From Sweltsa coloradensis (taxonomy: Eukaryota; Arthropoda; Insecta; Plecoptera; Chloroperlidae), in the NCBI GenBank assembly GCA_024449915.1, contig JAMZAV010000974.1:149569-213568 (forward strand): a stretch of DNA of 64,000 bases. Reading direction: 5' to 3'. This document shows positions 1 through 12,936 of the stretch, in pieces (the first letter of the stretch is position 1; each line of letters starts with the position of its first letter). Both the position numbers and the translations under genes were made by a program. Below the pieces are notes generated by a model that was given only the letters and a program-made list of their open reading frames with translations, was not told the DNA's origin and did no database searches.

Positions 1-1854
1 CACACTTAGGTTCACTCAGCATCCACACTTTATTAGTTTGACAAAGCTTTTTCGTGTGGTTAAGTGTTTAGTAGACCAACGTTAACTCAGCATTCTCACT
101 GGTAGTTTCACACTGGTTAAATACAGGCATACGTCAGGTCATACACAATCATACAGGTCATGATGATCTAACCATGATTATAAAGCATCCACCGCAAATG
201 TTCACACTTTTCCAGAATGTTATTACTAATTTACCTGGTTTCGAGGTGGATATAGAAATACATACATTTTTACTTTTACGCTAATTAGATAGCTGTAGAA
301 AACAGTTTATTTTTATTTGCAATACAATCCAGAAATTTCACCATCTATCCCAACCGGGATAGATTTATTGTGGTCAGAAGGTACAGCTGGGGCAATACTC
401 GATTAATTTACTTTTTTCTTATTGTAAAGGTCTAATGCAGCCACATCGATTACGACAGTTTCATTCATTGACATTGAATTGCATGCGGTTTAGTAGTAAT
501 GGTGGTGATAATGGTGAAGATGGTGATGGCGATGAATGATTGTTTGGAAATAAAACGTTTCAGTCCTTAAATTTTAAGCAACATGGCAAACAATTAAAAA
601 CTGACCCTCAAGTTAGAGTCACAGAAAAAAAATAAAAACAACAACTACCAAGTCAATGTACGTTAATAATTTTTCACAATTTTGTACAACATTTATTTTT
701 AAAGGTATGACTACTTGCGTATTAGCATGAATTAGTATTATAAAGTGACACAATAACAAAATCCAATGCACACAGATGGTCACTAAATACCTGAATCATT
801 TGCAAGGCTGTAGACTTTGATTGGTTGAAGAAACGATTTGAGGAATACTTACGGTTTAAATTAAGTTTTTAGCACATTAGCCATAAGCACAATATCAAAT
901 GATCAGTGTTTCCAAATATTGATCAAGAATTTTGAAATATAAGTTCATTAAATACTTACTAGTGTTTGTTGTTCAGCACTTCAATAGCATCTCAAAAACT
1001 TGAGTCCTTCTTATAGGTATTGGACAGAAATTGATATTTGATTTTATCTTTAACGTACTTATTTAACGATTTATTTATATAACTCATGTTATAGCCATGT
1101 TATTTATTTATGTTATTAAGGTATGAGCTCAACTGGGCTGAAGAAGTCTTATATCACAACACGAAACTATCATGCCACATGTACGTGTTTAATGATGTAT
1201 TATTGTGAGAGAGGTAAGTTCCTTCTTCAAAACTATGATTTTTATTGCTGTTTGATTTTTCATGTGTGTTAAAAGTGAAACGGGAGGAAAATCTTTTTTT
1301 TGTTATGTTTGTGTATGTTATACTACTTGTAATTTAGTGGAACACAGTAACGAAAAAGATAAAAATAGTATCCGGAAGATACTTAAAGAATCATCTTGCA
1401 TCCAAGCGTATGACCAGGCATATTAAATACGCAGCTTATCGGAGTAGGCAAATTTTATAAAATACGACTTGAATATTGAGACAGTTGATCCGATAAATAA
1501 CGATACGAAGATCTCTTTTGCGTCATCGTCTTCGGAATGTAAGTTTTCTTTGAAAACGCGAGTCACAGTTAGTTTCCTAGCATTTTTCTGACAGTGATGC
1601 ACTTTATTTTGCTCGCATTACAAAAAAAGCTCAAATATCGAACGTTATGCTCTTAGTTCTGTTGAGGGTATGACTATGCCTATAGCGTGATGGTTCTTTT
1701 AAAACAATGCATTATTCTAGTTACTAACTATAATATAAATAAGAAAACATGGTGTCCGACCGAATTTTTTTAATTGTAATATGTTGAAATGTAATAGAAA
1801 TAAGTAGACGTGCTATAAGTAATAAAGCTTATTGACCCGGAAAGGGAAATTGTA

Positions 1855-1952
1855 AAAACACACGTAAAAAAACAAAGTAACCAGGGTCCAAAAACACATT
1901 ATAGAAATTGCTTTGCGTTTTGACCTGATTACTTTGTTTTGCGTGTGTTTAT
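1855..1952. repeat. Imperfect inverted repeat of about 30 bp
   Basis: The left arm AAACACACGTAAAA...ACAAAGTAACCAGG and right arm CCTGATTACTTTGTTTTGCG then TGTGTTT pair with one small bulge and about two mismatches. It lies just upstream of the SINE-like element and may be part of a larger repeat. Confidence 0.6.
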
Positions 1953-1993
1953 TCTTCAAATAGACGCGAGTTCTCTCGTCGCGCTTTGAGCAC

Positions 1994-2196
1994 GGGGAGC
2001 TAGTCGAGAGGTACGGGAGCTTGTTGTCTGACCGACCCGGGTTCGAATCTCATCACGTACGAGAGAGGATAGAAACAATCATCATTGATGCATACTCATG
2101 CATTCGTTAATGCTGACAGAAAGTATTTGATTTATAAAACTGTTCCTATTGCCCGGGTCAAATACAACCCGGCACCTCCACCAAATATATTAAGGA
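1994..2196 (+). mobile_element. tRNA-derived SINE-like element
   Basis: A tRNA-like head has an A-box-like TAGTCGAGAGG (2001-2011) and a B-box-like GGGTTCGAATCTC (2039-2051) at tRNA spacing. The body ends in a small hairpin, CCCGGGTCAAATACAACCCGG, then CACCTCCACCAAA. The tail motif recurs at 12.9 kb and 45.6 kb. The head does not fold as an intact tRNA by eye, so a functional tRNA gene is not claimed. Confidence 0.5.
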
Positions 2197-3275
2197 CCAT
2201 ACAACGTTGAATTGGGTCCGTATTTTGGGGACTCTCGTACCCTTGCTTGTATAATATAAGCATACAGGTAATTAAATCATAATTAAAATTGGATTCTGAA
2301 ATCAAAAACTACAAACAGGCCTAATAATGTTATGGGAGGCAGCGGACAAATTTGTCTGGACGTGTTTTGTTTGGGAACTTGTTAAGTCGGTATAATATAT
2401 ACTTATTTATTTACAGATTTTAACAATATTGTAACGCCTAGTTCTTCCAGTCAAATACTATGGTCGTTTAAAACATTCTTAAAGATAATAATTTATGACT
2501 TTCTTCGAACCTTGGTGTGCGTTTACTGTCTTGAGGAAATAAGTATTGATATTTGATATAAACCTATACATAATGGCAGGCATACTTTCTATACGCTAAA
2601 AGCATTTAAAAGTAGCAAAACAAAATATTTATAAAAGCGATGGCGTTTTATCGTCAAAATTGATTTTCGAAACAAATAATAAATTCAAATATGCCAAGAC
2701 TCTGACTGTTTCAAGACTACGCAGTTCGCACACAATATTGTCACAATTTTGTAAGCTTTAAATCTGTAGTTTAAGAAGAAAGTACATGCGTTCTTTTGGA
2801 TTTTCAGACGTGGCACTGGCTTATCTGGTATGTTTATGACGCACAAAGAAATACAAAAAGAGCGCATTGTAGGCATATACCCTACAGCATTCGTAATGTC
2901 ACGTACTTTTGTACTTAAAACATGCAAAACATACAAAGTGACAATAATGACGGATGGTAAAAGGTACTATCTTTTATAAAGTCTTCACCTTTCACCAAAA
3001 ACGTGCTTTGTTTTGCATGAACATGTACATTTTAATAATCTCCACCTACGCGTCATAATTTTAATAAAAAAATGTGTATTCATATTTTGTATAAAAACTA
3101 ACATCATGAAATTTATTAGTCTGCTCTCGATAACATGTCAATGGCTCGGGGTATTTTAATTTCACATTCTCACTCACCCAACGGCTCGTGACAAGACGCT
3201 GCGAGAAGTTCATTGGCATACAACTTGACACACTCGGAATTGTATATTATATAGTTCTATGATTCAATTTGTCAG

Positions 3276-3434
3276 GTTTCTAAACATGATAACGAACTGG
3301 CAAGTTGCAGAGCTGGCAAGAAGTCCACTTTATCTAGAGATGTCTGGCAAGCTGTCCACATTGCAGTCTTTCCTGAACCTGATTGGCAAGTTGAAAGACA
3401 AGATGGGAGCCGAGCTGATTCTCTTGAAAACACA
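3276..3434 (+). other. Candidate cryptic exon on the plus strand
   Basis: A 159-nt stretch (53 codons) sits between an acceptor-like AATTTGTCAG and a donor-like GTGAGG. It is open throughout in phase 0 and reads VSKHDNELAS at the start and ADSLENT at the end. It is GC-richer than its surroundings. A second plus frame is also open for 49 codons from an ATG at 3286. TGGCAAG recurs four times, so it may instead be a repeat. I recognise no family. No partner exons were found, and it would be antisense to the PKC gene. Confidence 0.2.
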
Positions 3435-6423
3435 GTGAGGAAAATAATATGTACGCCAACCTCTAATTACATTGAAGTTAGTATTTGTGTGTGCACTTAA
3501 CTATTTTGTGGTGTAGTTAATTGGTAATAATCAGCTAATATATGATTATGCACGGTACATTTACATCACCCATAGTTTATATCTACTTGTTATAAACGAT
3601 TTGAGAGTCACACTCGTCAGGATAAACGACTAAATGATTAAGTGTGGCAACACAAGACTGTTGCTCTGTATTACTCCAACACGCTTCGTTTGGACGTTGT
3701 GGGACTATTACAAACAATGTTATTTTAAGTATCTAGTTTTAGAATGTTAATTAATTTCTGAACACTCCGAGAGGAAATTATATTTAGAATATGTCTGGCA
3801 TGAACTTGGATGCTACTTCAATTTAGAATATTAAATTTCGTATGAATTTCAATAAGACGAACTCAACTAGAAACAAAAAATAATTATGGCAGACTGTTGT
3901 TAATGGTTCCTCGCTTTGAGTCGTAAAGAAGGATAACATTACACTCAGTAATTAAATCAATTCAACTTCGCATGGCTCTCCTGACGGTGTGGGAAACCCA
4001 AATGCCACAAGGATCTTCAAATGTAAGATTTTCCTCGTTCAAAATGATTCACGATCCATAAAAGAAAATTGGGATTTGTAAATTGAAGACTGGAACGACC
4101 TGCGGGCAAAATAGCTCGCAAAAAAGCTCGCAATGTAAACTCGAACACAAGATTGAAGTGGAATGTCGTTGCTAATGTAACATAGACTGTCAGCAATTGC
4201 AGGAGAAGAAACATATGTAAGCCGTTGGCATTTACTAAGACAATCATCATAACCATGGTAAGGGTCAACGAATATTATTAAAGAAAATCATTTTCTTTCT
4301 TGTGCTCATCGTCCTTTGGATTTACTATTTTACTACCTTCACTCATCTTATGTGTAAAACGTGACTCTCAAATCCTTTATTAACCAGGTTAATGTTGTAA
4401 TATTTCTGTTAGATTGTGTATATTTACATAGTGTGCATGTTATAATTAAAGCATTTCGCCCATGTGGACAGGTACGGTGAGCATGAAATCAGAATATAGC
4501 GAGTGTGAAACGTCCAGGAATTAGGATTGTAGCTGAGAACAGGTACGTCATAGCAGCAATAAGCATTCTGGTAACGGGAGTTTGTACAAGGAGGATCGTG
4601 GTGGGGACGGGCACGTCCACGTACTCCAGGGAGGGAGAGGGAGAGCGTCACTTAGAGAGACTCGAGTGGTGGATTAGTTAGTGTCCTCGAGGTGGCAGCT
4701 ACGGAGAGTCGGAGATAACAGGAGATCGAGTGACACGCCGTGGTTTGCTAATTGCTGTAGCCTCATTCACTCTAGTGCGATCCTCGATCCTTGAATTACC
4801 TGACATGTCACAACCCTGCTACGTCTTGGAAGTTGGAACTTTCAACCTCGACCTGCTAGACTGGACTGGTTTATCGGGATGTGATTTAGACTAGTTATAG
4901 TAGCATAGTAAATCTAGTTACACTTCAAAGCGAATTTAATTTTGTTGAAAAACAAACCATCTTTTAAAGCTTATTGGATTAAAAGATTATACAAAGTCGC
5001 ACCTACCGTATTGCATGTATCGAACTATATTTTTCACAAACTGGCGACATCTGCTGTATGCTTCGTTTTAAGATTACTAGTAAATTTGAGTTCAAGATTA
5101 CAAGTAAGCCTGGTGGGTTACAACTTTAAATGACATTTCTTTACATTTATACACGAATGTAACAATTTTAATTCGCATGCTCCCGTGAAGGATCGCGAGT
5201 ATACCTACATTTCGAAAGGTCTCAGGTTAACAACATCTCAAGTAGGAAACTAACAATGCATTTCTCACGAAATCTCTCTGTAAGTGGCGCTCAAAACAGT
5301 TTAATATAGCAGATTAGAGTGGAGGTGGTGTTAGTGTTATAGGGGGCGGGACTAGACGACGCTCGATCCCCACCCTGTACGTCGCATACACACAGGTAGG
5401 CACATGCACACCACTGATCAAAACTTACAGACTACATCATCAGGCCTTCGCAGTTAATCAGCATTCAAGTGTGTGCAGTGTTCTTGTGTGAAATGAGAGG
5501 AGAGTCTGGTGATGCGGTGGCAAGATGCTCAGATACTCATGGGGAGCAATCACAATAAAAGTCTCGTTACGTTGAGAGAGACCGTAATAAAACAACGCAA
5601 TCATAACTCAGCATGACAGAGCGTTATGCAGTCGGCGTCGTGGCCACGGTCCATTATATTAGACGCTCTCAGCTGAATAATCTAGGTTTGAGTCCTCGGC
5701 CGTACATGACGTGGTCGCTTTATCACGGAGTTATTAGCGAATATCCGGCTCACAAGAATCTAGATAGCTTTCATTTTATATACGTTAGGCAAAGTATTCA
5801 TATGAACGCTGTACCGGTGACTATATGCTTATAACAATGTAGGAATTGACAAATCTCTCAACTACAATCAGTTCAAAATTAAACTAAAAGCAAAAATGTT
5901 GGATAAAAAATGTTAAGCCATTCAAAATTAGATGCCACCAAACAGCTCTTGTTATAGCCAGACCAGCGATAGTGAGAAGGCTTAGAATATATGTTTATTA
6001 TGAGAGTAATCACCAAGTTCAATATAGCATAATTAAACTACTCTAGCTAACTCAACTGAAACTATTTCATGTATATAGATCATAAGTAATTAAATCTTAA
6101 CAATGTACTATTTGTAGATAACTATGATATATAACTATATAAATAATTATGAATTAGGCCTATGAGTTTGTGAAATTACAACATTTCGAATGACTGATAA
6201 AGACAAAGTAGCATTGTTTAAATTTTTAGATATACACTCATTATACTAATATTAGAACCATAATATTTTAGAAAATATTGATGACTGTTAAAGAAGCATT
6301 GTTTAGATTGTTTAGATTAGTTCGTATTAGTATTAAGTATTAGAACTAATTTTAGAAAAAGGTAAATTGTAAGAGAAGCCTCAGGCTTAACATTCGCCCT
6401 TTTCCTTGAGAAATAAAGACAAC

Positions 6424-6487
<64 letters not shown>
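6424..6487 (+). repeat. (TTA)n microsatellite
   Basis: About 21 uninterrupted TTA triplets. The Ile-rich open frame on the opposite strand is a translation artefact. Confidence 0.97.
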
Positions 6488-7099
6488 GGTTAGGCCTATG
6501 GATGACTTATGAGTGGTGATCATGGTGTTTTCACGCACTCATTGGTTCCAATCTGAAGGAATAACTGACAAAACACGATTGATATAAGCGATTTCCTCTA
6601 AATTCACACCGATCCTCTACTCCTAGCAAGCTGAGGCATCGAAAGGCAGGTTCACCCATACGTACGGAGGCGCCTGGATTCCTCCTGTGAATTTGCCCAA
6701 AATCGTTCTTTTCTGTCGTCCTTTCTTACAATAAAAAAACGTGAAGAAAATAAATCACAAGACTCTGTTTACAGTAAAAAGCATAATTTATTTACGTCAA
6801 TGCTCAATGTTAAAAAAAACAATGTTGCATCGCACATCACTGACGTTCATCATAAATGTAAAATTTATAACCCTTTCCCATATCGATTTCAGAACAAATT
6901 TCCATATACTCGCTCAGGCTAATTTGCATTCTAGTAGCACTTGAATACACTTTAATGTAGTGTAAATTCTGGCACGCCCCACTGCATAATGCCCGCATTC
7001 GTATTCCATAATTTAAATAAGCCAACAACTCGACTGCAGTCCTTCACCGAGATCGAAGCCAGGACTGCGTCATGAGTGTCTGAGGCATGCTCTACAGTC

Positions 7100-7500
7100 A
7101 AAGTGCTGAGCTGGGGGGTGAAGTAGGGTGGTTACAAGTGTCATGAGAGGTTAAGAGGTTTAAAGAGTGTATGATCGCGTGCCCAATGTTCAATGTTCGG
7201 GGAAGATTTTTAGTGTAGTGTGATGTCGACATTGTGGGGAGATGGTGTGTATTGTGTATGGCCTGTAAAGAGTATGTAACAACCAATAGTAAATAATATA
7301 ATGTGTTGGCCAGCGTGTAGTGTATTGCAAGGTTGTTTATGTGAAGATGTGTAACAAGTATTGTAAACTCTTTGTGTTGTATGATATGGAAAAAGTAAAA
7401 GGTACGAGTGCAAAATTATGTAAAGAGCATGTGTTGAGTGCTGTAATTTAATAGACAATACAGTGTAATGTGATGGCGTGTAAAGTTAATTGTAAACAGG
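7100..7500 (+). repeat. GT-rich degenerate simple sequence
   Basis: Runs of TGTAAAGAG.ATGT, TGTGTATTGTGT and GTGTAATGTGATG recur without a fixed period. Open frames here on the minus strand are His/Thr-rich by-products of the composition. Confidence 0.5.
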
Positions 7501-7744
7501 GAAGGTGATGATGATTTCATATAAAGTTATGTGATTACCCATAAGAAGAATTTATAGAATGTGACGCAATAATACCATTTCTTTTCTAGATGGAAGCGGC
7601 ACGATACAAACCCCAAAAACGATGTTTTAACAATCAGTAGAGCATATTATTACGATTAATTTAAAAGTACCTGGACCGAAATCCAATAGATTTATTTTTA
7701 TGTAGTTCCTGACACGTGCTTGGCTTCCCAAGTAAGACACATTC

Positions 7745-7900
7745 TATAGCTGCTCCATCGGAAGTTTGCAGATGGTGACGTCACCGGCGGGCTAGTTCTA
7801 GCCAATCAGCGGCCCTTAATTCAAAATACTGATCGCTCATTGGCCCGCCCGGCCCCGCCGATGCCGCTTGCATCTGCATTCTTTCGATGGAGCAGCTATA
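7745..7900. mobile_element. GC-rich MITE with about 29-bp terminal inverted repeats
   Basis: The left end TATAGCTGCTCCATCG continues GAAGTTTGCAGATG. The right end, read inward on the other strand, is TATAGCTGCTCCATCG followed by AAAGAATGCAGATG. The whole unit is about 156 bp with a GC-rich core containing GCCAATCAGCGG and, in inverse orientation, CTCATTGGCCCG. The outer TA on both sides could be a 2-bp target duplication. No coding sequence is present. The superfamily is not assigned. Confidence 0.72.
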
Positions 7901-8444
7901 TTATTCACAGGATTATATAAATAAATTTCCTAAAGTTGGACCTTCTGTCGGGGGTCTAGCTTTGTAATTTAAAAAAAATCCATTTGCATTGCTCACATTT
8001 GCCATTTTCTTCAAGCCGCAAACGAAAATTAAATTAAAATCGGCTTCAAGTAAAGAATATATGTAATCGTTCATAAAAACCATATAAAACCTATAATGAC
8101 AATCAAAATACAGCTAGAATCAAAAACAATATATCCATATTTCAAGCCCTATTGAACGATGGTAAATACAAGAAGGCGAAATGAGAGGAATGTTTCTGAT
8201 TTGTAATTTATAATTATTTTTTCAATGTAGCAGAAACGTCAATCTAAAATCGAACCGACGGGCATTGGTTTTAAAGAGCTAGCAAAATTCGTAGGGATGC
8301 TTGCTGTAGTTACCATAGTGACATAGTGATTTAATAGGTACTTAGGGTGTTAAAAGATATTGTTACTAAAGGAATGTTGAAAGCGTATTGAGAATTCTTA
8401 AACCCAGCATTATACACCGAAAAAACTTAGAACATACTTCATGA

Positions 8445-8522
8445 TTGTCGGGGCGGGAATTGAACTTACGACCTCCCGAAAGAAGAATCCCACACGTTAT
8501 GCGCGTGTAATGTGCGAGACGA
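8445..8522 (-). mobile_element. tRNA-like SINE head
   Basis: The minus strand contains GGTCGTAAGTTCAATTCCCG, a B-box-like segment, preceded at about 40 nt by GCGCATAACGTGTGGGATTC. The head ends in CGCCCCGAC. It looks like a degraded tRNA-derived repeat. Confidence 0.4.
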
Positions 8523-8530
8523 CTAGTAAG

Positions 8531-8670
8531 AGCTAGGACATGTCACTGTAATGTCAGAGACGGCGAGTACGTGGACTTGTGATGTCAGGGACGTGAGTGC
8601 TAGGACTGTGATGTCAGAGCCGGCGAGTACGTGGACTTGTGATGTCAGAGCCGGCGAGTGTGAGTGCGCG
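8531..8670 (+). repeat. GC-rich minisatellite, 60-bp higher-order unit
   Basis: GATGTCAGAGCCGGCGAGTA and GTGGACTTGTGATGTCAG recur with an exact 60-bp offset. Each unit holds two roughly 30-bp half-units. It is markedly GC-richer than its surroundings. A short open frame across it is only the repeat translated. Confidence 0.8.
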
Positions 8671-10620
8671 CTCCTACTGAGACTGCGAGAGAGTCTCTGG
8701 ACCACATGATCAATACTTTCAACGAGCGAGCGAGAGGCAGCCGGGGTACCTGCTTATTCTGTCCGTTTGTCACATGGGTCCACGTCTCCGACACGAGAGG
8801 ACACTTAGCGTCGGGATGTCACGTGGGCCGCCGCGACGGGCGCGCAACAATCAAAACGACATCGGGACGGCTATCGAAGCCTTTCACTAAGAGCTGTAGC
8901 CTCACATGGAAATAAGCCTTTGCAGATAGAAGATTTACTGATGTTGCAATCCTTATCCTGCTAATATTTGTATGCGCGGGCAACGAAACGTAATTAAATT
9001 ATTATTTATGCATTTTTACCTCGGTTGAACCAAGTGCACGTACATCCAGCAAATATTTGTAAATCAGCGAATTGGGTTACATTATCCAATTCTCTTTATG
9101 CGTTTCCACATTGTTTTTCTAATTCTCGTCAATTATTTATATTTATACTTTTTAGAGCGCGTTTCAGCAAATTGCGTTATACATATTGTTAATTTACGTT
9201 TCTGACATAGTTTGAAATGTTCTATACGGAATGAAAACAATGTATTTGAATTTCAAGTTGGATATTCACAAAGTACATTTAACAAAGAGTTCATTATTTG
9301 GTTGATTTTGTTTGTGGTACTTCATTGTATATCGTTATATGTATGTATCTGGAATTTGAACCATGTGTACTGTGCAGTTCAAAGGTATTAAATTATATTA
9401 ATGGTTGGACCTCGCTATACGATTTAACTACGATCACATACACGATCCGACATTCAGTTCATAAACTATTTTCAAAATCTATGGACCAACATGGCTAGAA
9501 ATGTTAAATGGTTCGAATAATATCGATTATTGATATACAATTTTTATTTATATATATAAACGTTGGGAATAAAAGTAATTTTATATAATACTGTGCGTGA
9601 TATTTTCCGTAAATTAGTTAATAACATTAAAACATGGATCACGAAAGCTTAAGACAAAACATACATATCACTACACTTTGTTCCAAAATCATTTAGTTGA
9701 GTAAAGGGGTGTTTCCACCATTCCACCAAAAAAATAATTTAAAACAAGAAATCCGTATTCAGAGTCTATCCGTTTAGCCACAGGACTTTAATGTACACCG
9801 GACCGAGTCATCTTTGTTGGCAGCGTCGTAATCGACGCGTGAATATGGCCAACCACAGAGAGAAATTTGAAATAGGAAATAGCTACCAAGTGTTTTAGCA
9901 CTAAGTATTCACCCGCGGGCTACGCCAGAATCAGCAAAGGGTAATTCGTAATAACAGCTCTACACAATTTATTATTTTTCGTTGCTAAGACTAGGACGCG
10001 GTTCCAAAGTCACCGATGCCCATAAGCAATCCAATTATTAACGGTCCTAAATCTATGAATTTGGGAAATTGTCTGTTTAAAAGATTGCTTCTAAATGTTT
10101 GTGTTTGAGTAAATTAAATCGCACGAGAACCTGTGACCACTCATATGTATCTTAGAACGTTATCTCGGTTACACCAGGCCTCGTCGATGATGTTTTATGT
10201 ATGTAACACAGAGGAGATTGGGCCACATACTTTACTCACGCACTCTGGGGTAGATACGAAGTGGGGTATTACTTCCAAGAAATCTATACACATACCCCTC
10301 GCCACGATCTGGCAGACATGTCTGGCTTGCACGAGGCACAATTTAAATTGATGGAAGCGAAACGATCGGACACATTTCACCGGATAGTTTCCCGTCGGAG
10401 AACCATATCCAATGAAGATGAATGCAGCCTCGGTAATAAAATAGGCGTATGTTGAATCTTTATCGACGATGAAATGGGCCGAACCGTCCACATCAAAACG
10501 AAGGTTTTGTAGTTATTTACAAGATACACAAGATTACGAAATGTATTTAAGGCTGAATGGAAAAATGAAGGGTAGAGTAAAATGCAAGTGTACGCTACAC
10601 TGTAAGGAAATTCGCCGTAT

Positions 10621-11010
10621 GATCTACAATTATGTTATTGGCAAGAGGAGCTGCCAACCATATAATGGTAGATGTACGCATACGTGCTATGAACAATCTA
10701 CTACACCTGAATGCTAGAAAGTCCCTCCAATAATGGTAGATCTCCAGTCCCATTTTAGTCACCTATGATATGCATTATGAGCAAACCACTCTCACATAAC
10801 TGTAGTTTCGTTCCTTAAAACTATTCTTGTTGCGAATACACTCACATTATTGTAGATCGTATGTTTCGTTTCAGTAAACGTTATTTACATCGTGCACAGC
10901 CTTCCCTTATATAATTGTAGCTTGCTAGTTCCGTATGTCAAACATAGTTTTCTTGTGAGCGAACTACACTCACATAATTGTAGATCATTCGTTCCTTTAG
11001 TCAAACGCAT
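10621..11010 (+). repeat. Spaced array of ATAATTGTAGATC motifs
   Basis: Near-copies of ATAAT[T/G]GTAGATC start at about 10662, 10730, 10795, 10845, 10909 and 10973. Flanks are partly conserved (ACTCACAT before, TTCGTTCC and AGTCAAAC after). Spacing is about 50-68 bp. Isolated motifs follow at about 12145, 12195 and 12220, and one inverted copy lies at 10621. It is read as a decayed roughly 64-bp tandem repeat. Confidence 0.65.
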
Positions 11011-11199
11011 AATTGTCTAAGCGCCTGTAACGCGATCTAGGAGCAAATAAGCAAACTATAAAAACTAAAAATAAGATTTATTTAATCATTTAATTATTGT
11101 ATTTAGTACTATTTCAAATCATATATTTCCTTCAGCAATCGATCATCTGTAAATGGATACATAGCACATGTTAATTTGACACGATTATAAAGTTACAAG

Positions 11200-11300
11200 A
11201 TTTTTCATGGTGACTCGAACTCGATCCAACTGGTACTCTCCAACTGTAAGCAAAGACTCAGACCGTTGCGCCACAGAAGACGCTGAGTACGAGAGGGAGT
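11200..11300 (-). mobile_element. tRNA-like SINE head fragment
   Basis: The minus strand contains TGTGGCGCAACGGTCTGAG (A-box region) and GATCGAGTTCGAGTCACC (B-box region) at plausible spacing. It is considered a tRNA-derived repeat rather than a gene because the stems are incomplete. Confidence 0.4.
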
Positions 11301-11676
11301 TACCTCCTATAGATACAACAGCAAATCGACGCAAATATCGTAGGCTTTGTGCACTTGCTCTGTGGCCTACCTTTATTAATATGCATGTATTATTATTGTG
11401 TTCTATAATTTAATCATATGGTTCAGTTCTTGCTAATAAGTAATAAGTATCCGGTATTTTTTAATAGCTCAATGATTACATGGAAGCAGGAATTAATACT
11501 ACAAATTTGATGTATATGAGCATAACTTAATATATGCTCGGTGCTTGTAGTCTTCAAACAAAGGGCTGCCTGTTGCGAAGCTCGATAATATGTCCGTGAG
11601 ATTTATGTTTTGTTTCATTTATTTGTTATGAGTGCAAGGGTCAAAGACTTAAAGTGTTTCTCTTAGGTGCCAGATT

Positions 11677-11743
11677 TCAATGACCAGTTAGTGTTTGGTT
11701 TAATGGTAGGTTTAGATGAAACCAAACACTAACTGGTCATTGA
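11677..11743. repeat. Perfect 25-bp inverted repeat (hairpin)
   Basis: Arms 11677-11701 and 11719-11743 are exact reverse complements (TCAATGACCAGTTAGTGTTT... and its mirror) with a 17-nt loop. Pairing stops abruptly outside the arms. Origin could be a foldback duplication; see findings. Confidence 0.9.
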
Positions 11744-11808
11744 TAAACCGGGCTTGATGATAAATAGGTTGAATGATACATTATTGTACATCAAACATCC
11801 AGATGCAG

Positions 11809-12024
11809 GTGATCTCTCGCACAAATATCGTGCTGTAACAATATGCTGCCTGCCAATTTACCCTCACAAAATGGGAGATTCACCTGCCGCGACAAGTAGT
11901 TGTTTTCGGGTAACATTATAGTACATTATGCTATTCTCACATAAGTGATCTCTCGCAGAAATATCGTGCTGTAACAATATGCGGCCTGCGAATCTACCCT
12001 TACAAAATGGGAGATTAACCGGCC
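11809..12024 (+). repeat. Direct repeat, two copies 136 bp apart
   Basis: Copy one (11809-11889) and copy two (11945-12024) share GTGATCTCTCGCA, AAATATCGTGCTGTAACAAT, CAAAATGGGAGATT and intervening bases with few differences. They are two units of a roughly 136-bp tandem repeat. Confidence 0.8.
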
Positions 12025-12879
12025 TCCGTAAATAGGTAGTTGCTACTTAAGTTAACGTCGAATCTCGGCAGATTAATGTTAAATCATCTCAAACTTTTGC
12101 GGTTCGCGTTCATTTATAAAACGGAAAACTGGATTCTTTAATATATAATGGTAGTTCTACGGATTATGAGAGTCTGAAGACGACTTCACCATTTCATAAT
12201 TGTAGATTGTTGCCCTCGTATAATGGTAGATCACCCAAGATTTCTTAGAGTGTATCTTCGTAAGTCCACAATTGCATTTATTGATATTAAACCTAATTTA
12301 AATGAAGATCAAATCACGAACAAAACGTGAATCACAAACAAGAGTGGATTGCGCTTTACATTCAGCGAATGAAAGAGATTTATATCTAACAGCAAAAAAC
12401 TTTTAATTTTTTTATGCGGAACATAAGGCCATTGTATTGATACAATCACTGGAAACGAATAGCCAAGTGCAAATCAAAGTTTTGAGCTATGATTCTTTTT
12501 TAAATATTACTTCAACAACACTGAAATCCTTATCCTCCTTATCTACAACCTTAAAATTAAGATTAATTAATTAATTTTGATCATAAATTTAGTAGCATGA
12601 CTTTTTTCGTTCGCGGGTACAAAACTCATTTTTGTACGGTCAGAAAAAAAGTTGTACGTTATTATAGAAAACCGACAAAGATGTGTTACACAATATAAAA
12701 AGAAAAAGATTCCCATTTTAAAATAGGTTATATGACCCCACCACAAAAAAGCACATTATTTTGCTACAGTATTTAAAACCGTAATTCACTCAGTAAACTT
12801 TTCAGTTTTCACCCATCTTTCTCAGATTTATATGATATCGATCCAAGGTGCTAAACGACAATCATTGAGGTATTTAGCA

Positions 12880-12936
12880 GCCTTGGACAGACCGGGCCAT
12901 GTTCTCGAACTTGACCCGGCGCCTCCACCAAAACAC
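12880..12936 (-). repeat. GGCGCCGGGT tail motif with small hairpin
   Basis: GACCGGGCC, 14 nt, then GACCCGGCGCCTCCACCAAA. The layout equals the 3' tail of the SINE-like element at 2 kb, so this may be a headless SINE fragment in plus orientation. Confidence 0.4.

Noticed and set aside
6317..6538. Open frame with a long poly-isoleucine run
   Set aside because: It is the translation of the (TTA)n microsatellite; no flanking domain.
8523..8705. Ser/Val-rich repeat peptide on the minus strand
   Set aside because: It is the GC-rich minisatellite translated; no independent support.
10195..10491. 98-codon open frame on the minus strand with overlapping plus-strand frames
   Set aside because: Looks protein-like in places, but I recognise no family, no splice or start context stands out, and the opposite strand is also open.
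10621..11010. CRISPR-like array of spaced repeats
   Set aside because: The motif is short and degenerate, spacers are themselves partly similar, spacing varies, and the context is an animal intron.
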